Below are positions 8,254-18,311 of a stretch of DNA of 46,011 nt, one piece after another. The notes beneath the pieces were generated by a model. That model searched no databases. It worked only from the letters and a program-made list of their open reading frames with translations, and had not been told where the DNA came from. The DNA lies in NCBI GenBank assembly GCA_025057415.1, contig JANWXI010000011.1, positions 1 through 46,011 of the forward strand. Reading direction: 5' to 3'. How positions within the stretch are numbered: the stretch's first letter is position 1; every line of letters begins with the position of its first letter. This DNA comes from Chitinophagales bacterium (lineage in GTDB: Bacteria; Bacteroidota; Bacteroidia; Chitinophagales; LD1). Made by a program: the position numbers and the translations under genes.

Positions 8254-9168
8254 ATGGATGCTGTGCAGGAGAAGAAAAAAATCATGTTTATCATCAACCC
8301 CATATCGGGGGTGTATCGCAAAAAGAACATTCCGGAAAAAATAGCCCGTTACATTGATTACGTAAAATACGACTACACCATACGGTTTACACAATACGCA
8401 GGGCACGCCACCCTCATCGCCCAGCAGGCGGTGGAGCAGGGTTATGATGTGTGTGTGGCGGTTGGTGGCGATGGAAGCATCAACGAGGTGGCACAAAGTT
8501 TAGTGGGCACGCAAACAGCGCTCGGGGTTATTCCGTACGGCTCCGGCAATGGCTTTGCCACTCACCTGAAAATACCTCCGCGCGATGCAGAAGGCGCCAT
8601 CAACGTGTTGAACACCGGCAAAATCGTAAAGTTAGATTTAATTAAAACCAACCTGCGCTATGTGGTGAGCAATGCGGGCTTCGGGATTGACAGCAGCGTG
8701 GCGCGCCGGTTTCATCATCATAAAATACGCGGATTTGCTTCCTACGCATGGGCTGTAATGAAGGAACTGCTGCTTTATTTTAAACCCTTTGATGCCAAGG
8801 TAGAGATAGACGATGTGGTGCTGGAGAGGGAATTTTATCTTTTTACGGCATTTAACGCCAACCAGTACGGGTATAATTTTTCGGTATTTCCCTTCACCAG
8901 CATGAAAGATGGCGTAATGGATGTGATTGTACTTAATCCGTTTCCGTTTTGGAAACTGTTTTACATTTTCTTTTGCTGTGTGATGAAACGGCCTGACGTA
9001 GTAAAGGAAGCAGAAATATTTCGCGCCCGCCGTATTAAAATTCACGGTACCAAAAAAATGCTCTATCAGTTTGACGGTGATTCGGTCATCTGGCATGATG
9101 ATGTTATGCTTGAGGTGGTACCGCAGTGCATACAGGTGATTGTACCGGAACATTTAAATTCGTTCTAA
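8254..9168 (+). CDS. Diacylglycerol/sphingosine-kinase family lipid kinase
   Basis: This 304-aa protein belongs to the DAGK catalytic-domain family (YegS/BmrU/DgkB type). It has the phosphate-binding GGDGSINE motif (71-78), GSGNGFA (96-102), and the C-terminal beta-sandwich ending in FDGDSVIW. The likely reaction is ATP-dependent phosphorylation of a lipid such as diacylglycerol; sphingolipid-like substrates are possible in Bacteroidota. There is no signal peptide, so it is cytosolic or peripheral at the membrane. It starts a plus-strand run, with bshC beginning 10 bp after its stop. The start ATG gives MDAVQEKKKIMFIINP; a second ATG at the MFIINP methionine is less likely because it removes the lysine-rich lead. 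Confidence 0.88.
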   Translation: MDAVQEKKKIMFIINPISGVYRKKNIPEKIARYIDYVKYDYTIRFTQYAGHATLIAQQAVEQGYDVCVAVGGDGSINEVAQSLVGTQTALGVIPYGSGNGFATHLKIPPRDAEGAINVLNTGKIVKLDLIKTNLRYVVSNAGFGIDSSVARRFHHHKIRGFASYAWAVMKELLLYFKPFDAKVEIDDVVLEREFYLFTAFNANQYGYNFSVFPFTSMKDGVMDVIVLNPFPFWKLFYIFFCCVMKRPDVVKEAEIFRARRIKIHGTKKMLYQFDGDSVIWHDDVMLEVVPQCIQVIVPEHLNSF

Positions 9169-9178
9169 CTGCTACTCC

Positions 9179-10756
9179 ATGCGCCCGATGTTTTTCTATG
9201 ACTATGAAAACCTGCCACTATTGCCCAAACTGATTCACCACTACCTGCAGGGCAAACCTGAGGTAATGCAGTTGTGTGCATACTCACCGCGCCGGGAGTC
9301 CTTTGCCGAAACCATTTCGAGAAGAAAACAATTTCCGCTTTTCAGAGATACGCTCGTACAAGTGTTAGAAGAGCAATATCGCACACTTGCCATACATCCG
9401 AAAGTGTCAGAAAACATCCGTGTCCTGAAACGCGAAAACACCTTTACGGTAACTGCCGCCCACCAGCCCTGCCTCTTTGGCGGGCCGCTGTATAATATTT
9501 ATAAAATTTGCCATACGATAAAGCTGGCTCAGACGCTCCGCGAAATGTACCACGAGTACTACTTTGTACCGGTTTTCTGGCTGGGCACTGAAGACCACGA
9601 CACTAAAGAACTTAGCCACGCTTTTATCAACGGGAAAAAAATTGTTTGGGAACATGCGTACAAAGGGCCCTCCGGCAGGTGGCCGGTAACCGGTATTGGT
9701 CAACTCAGCGGAGATGCTGCCTGGAGCGAACACCAAAACGATGCATACAGGATTTGGTTTGAGGCAGCAGAGCGCTGTGATGTGTTTGGCAAATTGGTGC
9801 AGTTCTTTCTGCATACTCTGTTTCAGGAGTATGGTTTGGTTGTAATTGACCAAAATCATCCTGAATTAAAAGCACTGCTGAAAGAAGTAATATTGCAGGA
9901 TGTGCTGCATCAAAAAACGCACAGCATCATGCAGCCCACGCTTGCTTTTCTGGATAAAAATTACCACGTGCAGGCGCGCCCCCGCGAGGTAAACTTTTTT
10001 TACATAAGCGATACATCGCGCGAGCGGATTATTTGGAAACCGCAAAACGCATCCTATCAAATCGGGCAAAGCGGAGCAAGTTTTACCGCACCGGAAATGA
10101 CGACCGAAATAAGCGCCCGTCCGGAGCGCTTCAGCCCCAACGTAATTCTCCGGCCGGTTTATCAGGAGATTGTGTTGCCCAATGTGGCTTTTGTAGGGGG
10201 AGCAGCGGAGCTGAGCTACTGGTTAGAACTAAAAGCGGTGTTTGATGCCTACGGGGTTGCATTTCCGGCGCTGATGATGCGCAACACTGCCACGCTATTG
10301 CGCCTCCGCGATGTGCGAAAGTTAGAAAAGACCGGACTGGTGGCTGATGTTTTTTTTCAACCGAAAGAAGTCACCATAAAAAAATTTATAACGGAGCATT
10401 TGGACGAAGAAAAGCGTCTGGACAAAGAAAAGGAACAAATTGATAAAATATTTAATATTATTATACAAAAAGCATCAGACGCTGATTCTACTCTCTTGCA
10501 TACAGCACAAGCTGAGAAAATAAAAGTTTTGGCGGGCATAGATGCGCTGCAACAAAAAATTTTACGTGCCGAAAAGCGCAAAAACGAGCAACTTGTACGT
10601 CAGATAAACGATTTGTACGATGTGTTTTGCCCTGAGGGCGAATGGCAGGAAAGGAGAGAAAACTTTATCCCGTTTTATACACAAAACATGTTTGAAGTAA
10701 TTATCCGAAACTTTGATCCTTTTGAACCCGGTATGCACATATTTGCCTTAGCATAA
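9179..10756 (+). CDS. bshC: Bacillithiol synthase (cysteine-adding enzyme)
   Basis: This 525-aa enzyme catalyses the last step of bacillithiol synthesis, adding cysteine to glucosaminyl-malate. Family hallmarks are AAHQPCLFGGPLYNIYK (about 93-109), VPVFWLGTEDHD (130-141) and the later RPVYQEIVLPNVAFVGGAAELSYW. A long charged coiled-coil region (about 395-480, rich in K, E and Q) precedes the C-terminal segment, as in known BshC. The length is normal. It sits between the lipid kinase (10 bp) and ligA (4 bp), so it is probably co-transcribed with both. The partner genes bshA and bshB are not in the window. Confidence 0.95.
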   Translation: MRPMFFYDYENLPLLPKLIHHYLQGKPEVMQLCAYSPRRESFAETISRRKQFPLFRDTLVQVLEEQYRTLAIHPKVSENIRVLKRENTFTVTAAHQPCLFGGPLYNIYKICHTIKLAQTLREMYHEYYFVPVFWLGTEDHDTKELSHAFINGKKIVWEHAYKGPSGRWPVTGIGQLSGDAAWSEHQNDAYRIWFEAAERCDVFGKLVQFFLHTLFQEYGLVVIDQNHPELKALLKEVILQDVLHQKTHSIMQPTLAFLDKNYHVQARPREVNFFYISDTSRERIIWKPQNASYQIGQSGASFTAPEMTTEISARPERFSPNVILRPVYQEIVLPNVAFVGGAAELSYWLELKAVFDAYGVAFPALMMRNTATLLRLRDVRKLEKTGLVADVFFQPKEVTIKKFITEHLDEEKRLDKEKEQIDKIFNIIIQKASDADSTLLHTAQAEKIKVLAGIDALQQKILRAEKRKNEQLVRQINDLYDVFCPEGEWQERRENFIPFYTQNMFEVIIRNFDPFEPGMHIFALA

Positions 10757-10760
10757 AACC

Positions 10761-12860
10761 ATGTACGACACTACACAACAAAACCGCCTGCTGGAACTCA
10801 CCCGGAAGCTGTTGCGCACTGATACTCTGCCCGAGACAGCGCATACAGCCGATGAATTGCGAGAAGTAATCAACTATCACGACTGGCGGTACTACGTGCT
10901 CAGCGAGCCGGTAATTACGGATTATGAATACGACAAGCTTTTCTCGTTTCTCAAACAACTGGAAGGAAAGCACCCGGAGTGGCAGACGCCCGACTCACCC
11001 ACACAGCGCGTGGCACGGGGGCTTACGGAAGAATTTACTCCTGTGCCGCATCTGGTATCGATGCTATCGCTCGAAAACAGCTACAACGAAGCTGACCTGT
11101 ACGACTTTGACAGAAGGGTAAAAGAGTTTATCCGGCATGAAACGCCTGAATATTGCATTGAGCCGAAATTTGACGGCAGCAGCATAGCCCTTATTTATGA
11201 AAACGACCGGCTTGTACGAGCGGCTACCCGCGGTGACGGTATCATGGGCGATGATATAACCAACAATGCAATGGCGCTGTCGTCTATCCCTTTGCGCGCT
11301 GCTTTTTCAAAATATGGAATATACCGCGTTGAAATACGCGGTGAAGTAATCATTCAGCGGCACATTTTTGAAAAAATGAACGAGGAGCGCCGGGCGCGGG
11401 GCGAAAAGGTTTATCAGAATGCGCGCAACACTGCCTCGGGATCTTTGCGCACCAAAGACCCGAACGAAACCCGCGCCCGTCACCTGGAAGCCATCATGTA
11501 TCATATCAGCTATGCCGAAGACCCCCAGGGAAACGATTTACTTGCAAGCCGCCTCACCACGCATTATCAGTGTGTGCAAATACTGCACGATTGCGGTTTT
11601 AAAACGCCTCTTCGCGAGTTGCGTGTGTGCCGGTCTGTTTCCGAGTTGCAGGACGTGATTCACGAATGGAATGAGCGGCGGCATACTTTTCCGATTGATA
11701 CGGATGGTATGGTGATTAAAGTCAACTCTCTCAGGCACCAGCAGGTGTGCGGCAGCACAGCCCATCATCCGCGATGGGCCATAGCGTATAAGTTTGCTGC
11801 CCGCCAGGCACACAGTAAATTACTGAAAGTGGAATTTCAGGTAGGCCGCACCGGAGCCATAACGCCCGTAGCAAAAATAGAACCGGTGTTTTTATCGGGT
11901 GTTACCATATCATCTATCTCACTACACAATGAAGATTTCATTCGTGAGAAAGACATAAAAATAAATGATACCGTAATCGTGGAACGCGCCGGTGAAGTGA
12001 TTCCGTACATTGTGGGAGTAGTAGAAGCACTGCGGGATGGCTCACAGGTTGAGATTGAATTTCCACGAAATTGCCCGTCGTGTAATTCCGCGCTTGTAAA
12101 ACCTGCAGGCGAAGCCGTGTGGCGGTGCGACAATGCCGACTGCCCCGCTCAAACCGAGGAGCGCCTGATTCATTTTGTGAGTAAGGATGCTATGGACATT
12201 GAGGGCTGCGGTAAGGAAACTATCGCATCATTTATCCAATTGGGCTTACTGAAAAGCATTGAAGACCTCTATCGCCTGCCTTATGAGCACATCCGCAAAC
12301 TGGAAGGATGGAAAGACAAGTCCGTTTCGAACTTGAAGAACGGCATAGAAGAATCCAAGAAGCGCCCGCTGTGGCGTCTTCTCCATGCGTTGGGAATACG
12401 CCATGTAGGCGTAACAACCTCAAAAGATGTTGCTGCACATATTCAGAGTATTTTTGATTTGGAACGGATGAGTATTGAACAGTTGATGGCTATTGAAGGT
12501 ATAGGCCCCAAAGTAGCTCAGAGTATTTATGATTTTTTTCATCAACCCGCCAATATTCGCCTTTTGCACGAATTGAAAAAACTCGGAGTGAATACCGAGA
12601 ATAAGCCGGAGCACACTGCCGCCAAAAACAATAAGCTGCAGGGGAAAACATTCCTCTTTACCGGAACCCTGAAAAATTTTACGCGCGCGAGAGCCAAGCA
12701 GTTGGTAGAAGAAAACGGCGGGCGATTGTTAAGCAGTGTTTCGGCAAACCTGAACTATTTAGTAGTGGGCGAAGACGCCGGCAGCAAATTGGCCAAAGCA
12801 CAAAAAATCCCCAGCATACAAATTATCTCCGAAGAGGAATTTCTGCAGATGATTTCGTAA
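10761..12860 (+). CDS. ligA: NAD-dependent DNA ligase
   Basis: This 699-aa enzyme seals nicks in replication and repair using NAD. In order: an Ia domain with HDWRYYVLSEPVITDYEYD, the adenylation domain with the KFDGS nucleophile (Lys136), an OB fold, a four-cysteine zinc finger (CPSC from Cys438, then CDNADC), helix-hairpin-helix motifs (MSIEQLMAIEGIGPKVAQ), and a C-terminal BRCT domain (about 622-699). All expected domains are present at normal length. The start is 4 bp after the bshC stop, implying translational coupling. Confidence 0.98.
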   Translation: MYDTTQQNRLLELTRKLLRTDTLPETAHTADELREVINYHDWRYYVLSEPVITDYEYDKLFSFLKQLEGKHPEWQTPDSPTQRVARGLTEEFTPVPHLVSMLSLENSYNEADLYDFDRRVKEFIRHETPEYCIEPKFDGSSIALIYENDRLVRAATRGDGIMGDDITNNAMALSSIPLRAAFSKYGIYRVEIRGEVIIQRHIFEKMNEERRARGEKVYQNARNTASGSLRTKDPNETRARHLEAIMYHISYAEDPQGNDLLASRLTTHYQCVQILHDCGFKTPLRELRVCRSVSELQDVIHEWNERRHTFPIDTDGMVIKVNSLRHQQVCGSTAHHPRWAIAYKFAARQAHSKLLKVEFQVGRTGAITPVAKIEPVFLSGVTISSISLHNEDFIREKDIKINDTVIVERAGEVIPYIVGVVEALRDGSQVEIEFPRNCPSCNSALVKPAGEAVWRCDNADCPAQTEERLIHFVSKDAMDIEGCGKETIASFIQLGLLKSIEDLYRLPYEHIRKLEGWKDKSVSNLKNGIEESKKRPLWRLLHALGIRHVGVTTSKDVAAHIQSIFDLERMSIEQLMAIEGIGPKVAQSIYDFFHQPANIRLLHELKKLGVNTENKPEHTAAKNNKLQGKTFLFTGTLKNFTRARAKQLVEENGGRLLSSVSANLNYLVVGEDAGSKLAKAQKIPSIQIISEEEFLQMIS

Positions 12861-12932
12861 TAATCATCAGTGCACATTGGCGTACTGGAAAATTTATCAA
12901 TACTTTTGATTATTTTATAATAGTTTATCATC

Positions 12933-13847
12933 ATGAAGACCGTTCTTATCACCGGCGCAAGCGGGCTAATCGGCTCGCAACTCACCCGCCATTTGCTGAG
13001 TCGTAAGTACACAGTGCACACACTTACCCGCAATAAGAAGATGTTTAAACACAAAAACGTTCATCCGTTTGAATGGGATATAGAGAAGGGCACGATGGAA
13101 CCGGCAGCACTGGAGGGAGTAGAAGCCATTATCCACCTGGCGGGAGCTGGAGTAGCCGAGAAAAGGTGGAGCGAAGAGCGCAAAAAAGAACTTTCAGAAA
13201 GCCGCCTGAAAAGCACACGGCTGCTGTACGATTTCCTGCAACAATACCCCCACACGGTAAAGACCATCATCAGTGCCTCAGCAGTAGGATACTACGGGGA
13301 TCGCGGTGCTGAGGTGCTAAACGAAGAAATGCCGCCGGGCGATGGATTCCTGGCTGAGCTGTGTCGCAAATGGGAAGATGAAGTTATGCGCTTTGCCAAA
13401 ATAGGCGTTCGGGAGGTGCGTTGCCGCATCGGTATTGTGCTGGCAAGCGCCGGAGGCGCGCTGCCGGAATTGATAAAAACGCTCCCGCTGGGATTTGTTC
13501 CTTATTTTGACAAGAAGGAGCTTTACTACCCCTGGATACATATTGATGATGTATGTGGCATTATGCTATATGCACTGGAAAACGAAAATCTATCCGGTGC
13601 ATTTAACGTCACTGCTCCGGCGCCTTTGCCCATGAAAGCCCTGATGCAAAAAGTATTAGAGGTAAAATCATCGCGCGCAATGTTAGTACCCGCGCCACCT
13701 GTAGTTATCCGCTTAGCGATGGGCGAAATGAGTGAAATGCTGCTGAGCAGTGAACGATGCAGCGCTCAGAAAATTCAGCAGGCAGGTTATCGTTTTCAAT
13801 ATCCGGATGCAATTAGCGCATTAAAACAAATTTTTGGTAAAAACTAA
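12933..13847 (+). CDS. TIGR01777-type NAD(P)-binding epimerase
   Basis: A 304-aa atypical SDR of the SDR39U1/YfcH type. It has the N-terminal nucleotide-binding motif GASGLIGS (7-14), the family segment IIHLAGAGVAEKRW, and SASAVGYYGDRG, which carries the tyrosine of the SDR active-site region. The C-terminal DUF1731-like tail is recognised from MLLSSERCSAQKIQQAGY. The substrate is unknown for the whole family. It is 72 bp after ligA and may have its own promoter. Its stop codon lies within a perfect 10-bp hairpin that acts as terminator. Confidence 0.9.
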   Translation: MKTVLITGASGLIGSQLTRHLLSRKYTVHTLTRNKKMFKHKNVHPFEWDIEKGTMEPAALEGVEAIIHLAGAGVAEKRWSEERKKELSESRLKSTRLLYDFLQQYPHTVKTIISASAVGYYGDRGAEVLNEEMPPGDGFLAELCRKWEDEVMRFAKIGVREVRCRIGIVLASAGGALPELIKTLPLGFVPYFDKKELYYPWIHIDDVCGIMLYALENENLSGAFNVTAPAPLPMKALMQKVLEVKSSRAMLVPAPPVVIRLAMGEMSEMLLSSERCSAQKIQQAGYRFQYPDAISALKQIFGKN

Positions 13848-13862
13848 CAGTCGTTAGTTTTT
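13839..13862. terminator. Bidirectional hairpin terminator
   Basis: AAAAACTAAC (13839-13848) pairs perfectly with GTTAGTTTTT (13853-13862) around a 4-base loop. The A and T runs put a T tract after the hairpin on either strand, which suits the convergent epimerase and glycosyltransferase genes. The left arm includes the stop codon of the epimerase gene. Confidence 0.75.
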
Positions 13863-13886
13863 CGCATGCTTATCATGAAAAGTTAA

Positions 13887-15872
13887 TCACCGGTTGATTA
13901 AACTGCGCAGGTACTGGGCCTGGGTTTGGTCACCGCTCATTTCGTAGGCGGCAGCCAGCAGGTTGATGGCGTATGGGTTGTCGCGGTTTAACTGCAGGGT
14001 GGCAGTGAGTGTTTGCACGGCTTTTTGCAGGCGCGATGGGTCGGTGCGGACCGTCTGCAGGTACGCCAACCCCAGATTTGTAAGCGCCATGTCGGCTTTC
14101 GGATATTTGGCACAGTACGGCTCCAGCAGGCGAACAGCTTGTTCGTAATCACCGCGCTGCAATGCTTCGTAGCCGAGGTAATCGCTTTTATCTGTTTTTT
14201 TGATTACCGCACACAAAGGCACACCGTCAGCCGTAATGGTGTGAAGGGTTTGTTCGGGCGGGTAACAGTGGTTGATGAGCAACTCTCTATCCACAAACCG
14301 CGAGTAGAGGATGAGGTAATCGGCATCTACGGTGGTGCGGTTTCGGTAACTAACGTAACCCACCGATACATGTTGCGAATCGGGCATAAAATAAAAGTTG
14401 CAAGGAGCCACCGCGTTGGTAAACAGTTTCAGTTTGCGTCCGTCCCGGGCTGTGAGTTTTTCGTTTGCCCGCAGCCAATCAGCCGCCTGTTTTACGCTGT
14501 TCATATAATAATCGGTTTCAAAATTGATATGCGCTTTTTGAATGCCGCCGGCCAATTCATTAAAATAGACATACTGGTTAGGGTGGTTAGCAAACATCCA
14601 ACGTGCCGGAAGCGCCAAGAGCGCCACCGTGACACCCAGCGCCACGAACTTCATGGGTTTTTGCAAACGCAATAACAGGTAATGAACGGCTAAACCAGCC
14701 AGTATAACGATACTCGGATACACAAAGTAAATGTGGCGCATACCATCATATAAAACAGATTTTTTATATATAATGTAAGCAATGGGGAAAATGATAGTAA
14801 AATACAGAAAGCCGATGTAGAGCGTTTTCTTTTCTTTTTTGAGCGCCGTGGGCAAAACTACGGACTTTACAAAACCAATCAGAATTACCAACGGTGTGGA
14901 GATAAGCAGCCATTTCGGCTCGTAATACCAGGGCACCTCGGTACTGTTGATTTGAGCGCCATCAAACAAAATGCGGATTTGCACCGGAAATTTGGCGGCA
15001 ACGCTCAGCGCGGTAAATGGTCCGGTGAGCGGGTTCACTAAACCGTAGGGCCACAGAATTAAGCTGCCGAAGTAACCGATTACGGAAGCGATGAGCACCA
15101 TGCGCAGGCCCGGCCATACATTTTCCCGAAATTCTGACGTATTAAAAAAAACGCCAAAGCCAAAACGTTGCACTGTGGACAGTGCAAAAAACAACAAGAG
15201 GTAAGGGATGAGCAAAAGCCCGCCTATGCGTATGCCCATCGCCAGTGCGATGGCAGCGCCCAGCGCCAGAGTGGTTTTCCAGGAGGGCCGGGGCAGGGCT
15301 TTCAAAAATCGAATGATGAAGAAGTAGGCAATCATGTATCCTGTTGCCATGGTGATGTCTTTGGGGTTGTTCATGCTCTCACCAAAAAAGCGCGGAGAAA
15401 ACAGCATAAAAACAAGTACAATAACAGCAGCATTCCATCCCATAATCTCCATCGCTACCAGGCCGGCAAAAACCATGGCTGCCCAACCGTAAGCAGCGTT
15501 TACGGCATGGCGGATGTGCCATTCGTTTATCCCCGGGAAGGCGCGGGATAAAAGCGCAGTAGAGCCGTCAAACAACCCTCCGTAATAAATCATCAGTGAG
15601 TCGGGTCCCTGTTCGCTGATGGCAGTTTTATCTTTCCCCAATGTTTTATAAAAATCAACAATGTGATGACCGTAAACACGGTGAAAGTTTTCATCGCCCG
15701 AGATACCGTACTGATGACTGACACTTACCATCAGCACTAGCAGCAAAGCAGCTATCGCCACGAAAATCTTTTTTGCCAGCGGCTCCGGCAGCAGGGGTGT
15801 AAGAACAATTTCTTTAGCGGCAACCGGCTGTTTGGCAGATTTACCAGCGGCTTTTGGTGCAGATTTGCTCAT
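13887..15872 (-). CDS. GT-C (family 39-like) glycosyltransferase with TPR tail
   Basis: This 661-aa membrane protein has a basic, Ala/Lys-rich cytoplasmic head (1-32), then about ten to twelve hydrophobic helices between residues 35 and 430. The first periplasmic loop carries SGDENFHRVYGHH (about 58-70); an acidic pair there is the catalytic signature of polyprenyl-phosphate-sugar-dependent GT-C enzymes such as PMT and ArnT. A soluble domain follows, and the last 100 residues contain tetratricopeptide-like helices (YEALQRGDYEQAVRLLEPY, then MALTNLGLAYLQ, then YAINLLAAAYEMSG). It probably transfers a lipid-linked sugar outside the cytoplasm; the acceptor is unknown. It lies downstream of two T9SS cargo genes on the same strand. 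Confidence 0.75.
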   Translation of the reverse strand: MSKSAPKAAGKSAKQPVAAKEIVLTPLLPEPLAKKIFVAIAALLLVLMVSVSHQYGISGDENFHRVYGHHIVDFYKTLGKDKTAISEQGPDSLMIYYGGLFDGSTALLSRAFPGINEWHIRHAVNAAYGWAAMVFAGLVAMEIMGWNAAVIVLVFMLFSPRFFGESMNNPKDITMATGYMIAYFFIIRFLKALPRPSWKTTLALGAAIALAMGIRIGGLLLIPYLLLFFALSTVQRFGFGVFFNTSEFRENVWPGLRMVLIASVIGYFGSLILWPYGLVNPLTGPFTALSVAAKFPVQIRILFDGAQINSTEVPWYYEPKWLLISTPLVILIGFVKSVVLPTALKKEKKTLYIGFLYFTIIFPIAYIIYKKSVLYDGMRHIYFVYPSIVILAGLAVHYLLLRLQKPMKFVALGVTVALLALPARWMFANHPNQYVYFNELAGGIQKAHINFETDYYMNSVKQAADWLRANEKLTARDGRKLKLFTNAVAPCNFYFMPDSQHVSVGYVSYRNRTTVDADYLILYSRFVDRELLINHCYPPEQTLHTITADGVPLCAVIKKTDKSDYLGYEALQRGDYEQAVRLLEPYCAKYPKADMALTNLGLAYLQTVRTDPSRLQKAVQTLTATLQLNRDNPYAINLLAAAYEMSGDQTQAQYLRSLINR

Positions 15873-15952
15873 AATCCATTAGCGGGTGCAAAATAATAAA
15901 CCGAAATAAATAGGGGGGTGATATTACGATAACGACAGGTGCATCGGGCAAG

Positions 15953-18283
15953 TCACTTGTGTGACATCAACAGTAGTTTTTTTACGACAACACCTTCCTC
16001 AATAAAAATTTTCAGGTAATACAGCCCGGTGGGCAAAAGCGGAAGTGAAATAGTACTTTCGGCTCCTTCGTATATCGCTTCGCCATTTCCGTCAATGAGT
16101 TGCCATTTGAGTAGCTGTTCATCGCAAACTACGTGTATATCGCGCCAGGCAGGGTTGGGGAATATAGTTACCCGCTGTTCGGCAAGGGGTTTGTATCCGG
16201 CTGTGCAATCATTTTCCTGGCGGGGAGTGCGTTGATAGGTCTTGATAAAAATACCGGAGCCATCCGGACATCGCGCCATGGCTTCATCCGTATTACTGGT
16301 GCCAAATACGTGAGAGTCGAAAATTGTAATGCCATCGCTTAGTATGATTGCATCGCCCGTTCCGCTCAGATTAAAATTGGTATGCAGGTCTAAATGTGTT
16401 TTATCCAAATCATCAGCCCATACCAGTAATCGTTCATAAGGTTTGATAAACGCTTTAGACGGAAAGTTCCATTTCATTAATTGTGCGGCATCATCGCTCA
16501 GATACAAGCCGGATAACGCCAGGGTTTTGGGAGTTGTGTTGTAAATTTCTATCCAATCTTTGTATTTGCCGGCTTCATTTTGTATGCCTGTTTGATTGTT
16601 TGCTGTAATTTCATTAATCACTAACTCGCCCTGAGTGGCAGTGGGAAGAGTGGCTGTTAGAGAGTAATATTCATGCTCTGCCCGCTCAGGCGAAAACGCG
16701 CCGGTGAAGGCATTTTCAGCATATATGTAGTAGTGCAACGTCAGGGTGCGGAGCGGCACGCGAACACCATACACTCCGTCACCTGCGGCTCCATCGCCAT
16801 GCGAACCATCGTCATACATCATTTCGCGCACAAACCTATCCTGCTTGCCGTAACGATATCCGACATAAACCCTTGCGCCGTTTTGGACGTGTGCTGTAAT
16901 GAAAACGGTATCTCCATATCCGGTGGAGCCCGCATGGGTGACATTGCCGATGACCGGCGGCGCTGCTGATAACACATTAGCCAAATAATTTGCCCGGGCA
17001 TCCATAAGCGGATATAACCCCGGACAGGTTCCCCCTGTGTAACTTACCTGCGTGTTTGCCAATAGGGATTGCTGAAAATCGGTGTAATTACCGAGAAAAT
17101 TGGTATCGGTATATACGAAACTTTCAATCAAAGCATGCAATGAATCAGCGATAATCTTGTAAAAACCATTGGCAAAGTTTTGCTGGTTAATGGTACGCAA
17201 GTGAGCATCGTACATTTTGGAATACGTAGTATCGTTGAGCAGCTTGTAAAGCAGCGGCCACGCCGGCTCGTTTTTGTGCAACGTATAACTCATGGTGGGC
17301 ATGGTAGCGGGTGTAAGATTTGAAGTATTGCCGCCTGCTATGGCAAATCCACCAAAACATAAATTCAAATCCCACACAGCGGGTATCCACTGTCCGGCAT
17401 GATTTCGGTACAGATAATAGTTTTGACGATATGCTCCTGAATAACTATCTAAATTTATAGTTGCATTATTAAATGCCAGCATCCACAAAAAGCGATCTAC
17501 ATCTGCAATAGTATGAAAAGAAGAAAAGTGATTATTGAGCGTATCGCAAAATTGTATCAGCTCATGCCAGCCGGTGTCAGATTTTAATTCGTATTTTGAG
17601 TAATAGTTTGCCGGATTAACCCCTAAGTAAGCCAGATTGGCGCCGTTGCCCGCACCGGGGCCTTCTTCAGGGGGATTACATTTGAAAAATGTATGTTTAG
17701 AGGTGTAATAACGATCCAAAAGATAGCGCTTGTCAATGCTTTCGGTATTACTCATCAACCCGTAGTAAATGTCATTGATATATACGCGGGCAAAATTTGA
17801 GCGGGGCGCATCCATATATTGCCGCAAAATATAATAGCCCAAAGCATCGCGAATCATGGAGTTATCGCTGAAACCGTTGCCGAGCTTTATATCGTCATAG
17901 CCCTCGTATTCCTGGTCAATCCATTTATCTAGCTTGATGTGTATGGGATTTTTTTTACGCGCAGGATCATAGGAACTATATCCCTTGTACTTTACTCCAC
18001 AGCTCAGAAATTTTTTTCCGTTGATGACTACCGAATCCGCCATCAGATACGTGCCGCTACCGGCTTTGGCTGTATCCAACCGGTAATCCCAATCCGGCAT
18101 ACCGAAATAAATTCTTATTTCCTGAATTTTCCACAAATCATAAAACGATTGGGCATTCAGAGATTGCGTTAAAACCAACGTTATGCCCATGAGGCATACT
18201 GCTGCAAAAGGGATGTCAGACGCTATCTTTTTAAACGCATTGCAAACCAAAGCTATCCGACACATATACTCCGTAGGAAACAT
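15953..18283 (-). CDS. Secreted CotH-kinase-like protein with lamin-tail domain and T9SS signal
   Basis: This 776-aa protein has a signal peptide ending near SLNAQ (about 45; the ATG at 18265 would give a shorter lead). A CotH domain (about 55-420) is recognisable from VKYKGYSSYDP, DDIKLGNGFSDNSMIRDALGY, RVYINDIYYGLMSNTESID and PAVWDLNLCFGG. A beta-sandwich linker follows, then a lamin-tail domain (about 560-690; GELVINEITANN, YKDWIEIYN), and a type A T9SS sorting domain at the end (VTIFPNPAWRDIHV, LPTGLYYLKI). CotH proteins are secreted protein kinases, but here the pWDlD-like motif reads WDLN, so activity is uncertain. It is 28 bp after the arylsulfotransferase-like gene, a likely two-gene unit of exported proteins. 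Confidence 0.88.
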   Translation of the reverse strand: MFPTEYMCRIALVCNAFKKIASDIPFAAVCLMGITLVLTQSLNAQSFYDLWKIQEIRIYFGMPDWDYRLDTAKAGSGTYLMADSVVINGKKFLSCGVKYKGYSSYDPARKKNPIHIKLDKWIDQEYEGYDDIKLGNGFSDNSMIRDALGYYILRQYMDAPRSNFARVYINDIYYGLMSNTESIDKRYLLDRYYTSKHTFFKCNPPEEGPGAGNGANLAYLGVNPANYYSKYELKSDTGWHELIQFCDTLNNHFSSFHTIADVDRFLWMLAFNNATINLDSYSGAYRQNYYLYRNHAGQWIPAVWDLNLCFGGFAIAGGNTSNLTPATMPTMSYTLHKNEPAWPLLYKLLNDTTYSKMYDAHLRTINQQNFANGFYKIIADSLHALIESFVYTDTNFLGNYTDFQQSLLANTQVSYTGGTCPGLYPLMDARANYLANVLSAAPPVIGNVTHAGSTGYGDTVFITAHVQNGARVYVGYRYGKQDRFVREMMYDDGSHGDGAAGDGVYGVRVPLRTLTLHYYIYAENAFTGAFSPERAEHEYYSLTATLPTATQGELVINEITANNQTGIQNEAGKYKDWIEIYNTTPKTLALSGLYLSDDAAQLMKWNFPSKAFIKPYERLLVWADDLDKTHLDLHTNFNLSGTGDAIILSDGITIFDSHVFGTSNTDEAMARCPDGSGIFIKTYQRTPRQENDCTAGYKPLAEQRVTIFPNPAWRDIHVVCDEQLLKWQLIDGNGEAIYEGAESTISLPLLPTGLYYLKIFIEEGVVVKKLLLMSHK

Positions 18284-18311
18284 CGCATAAAATATTAAAA
18301 ATAAATTTTAT

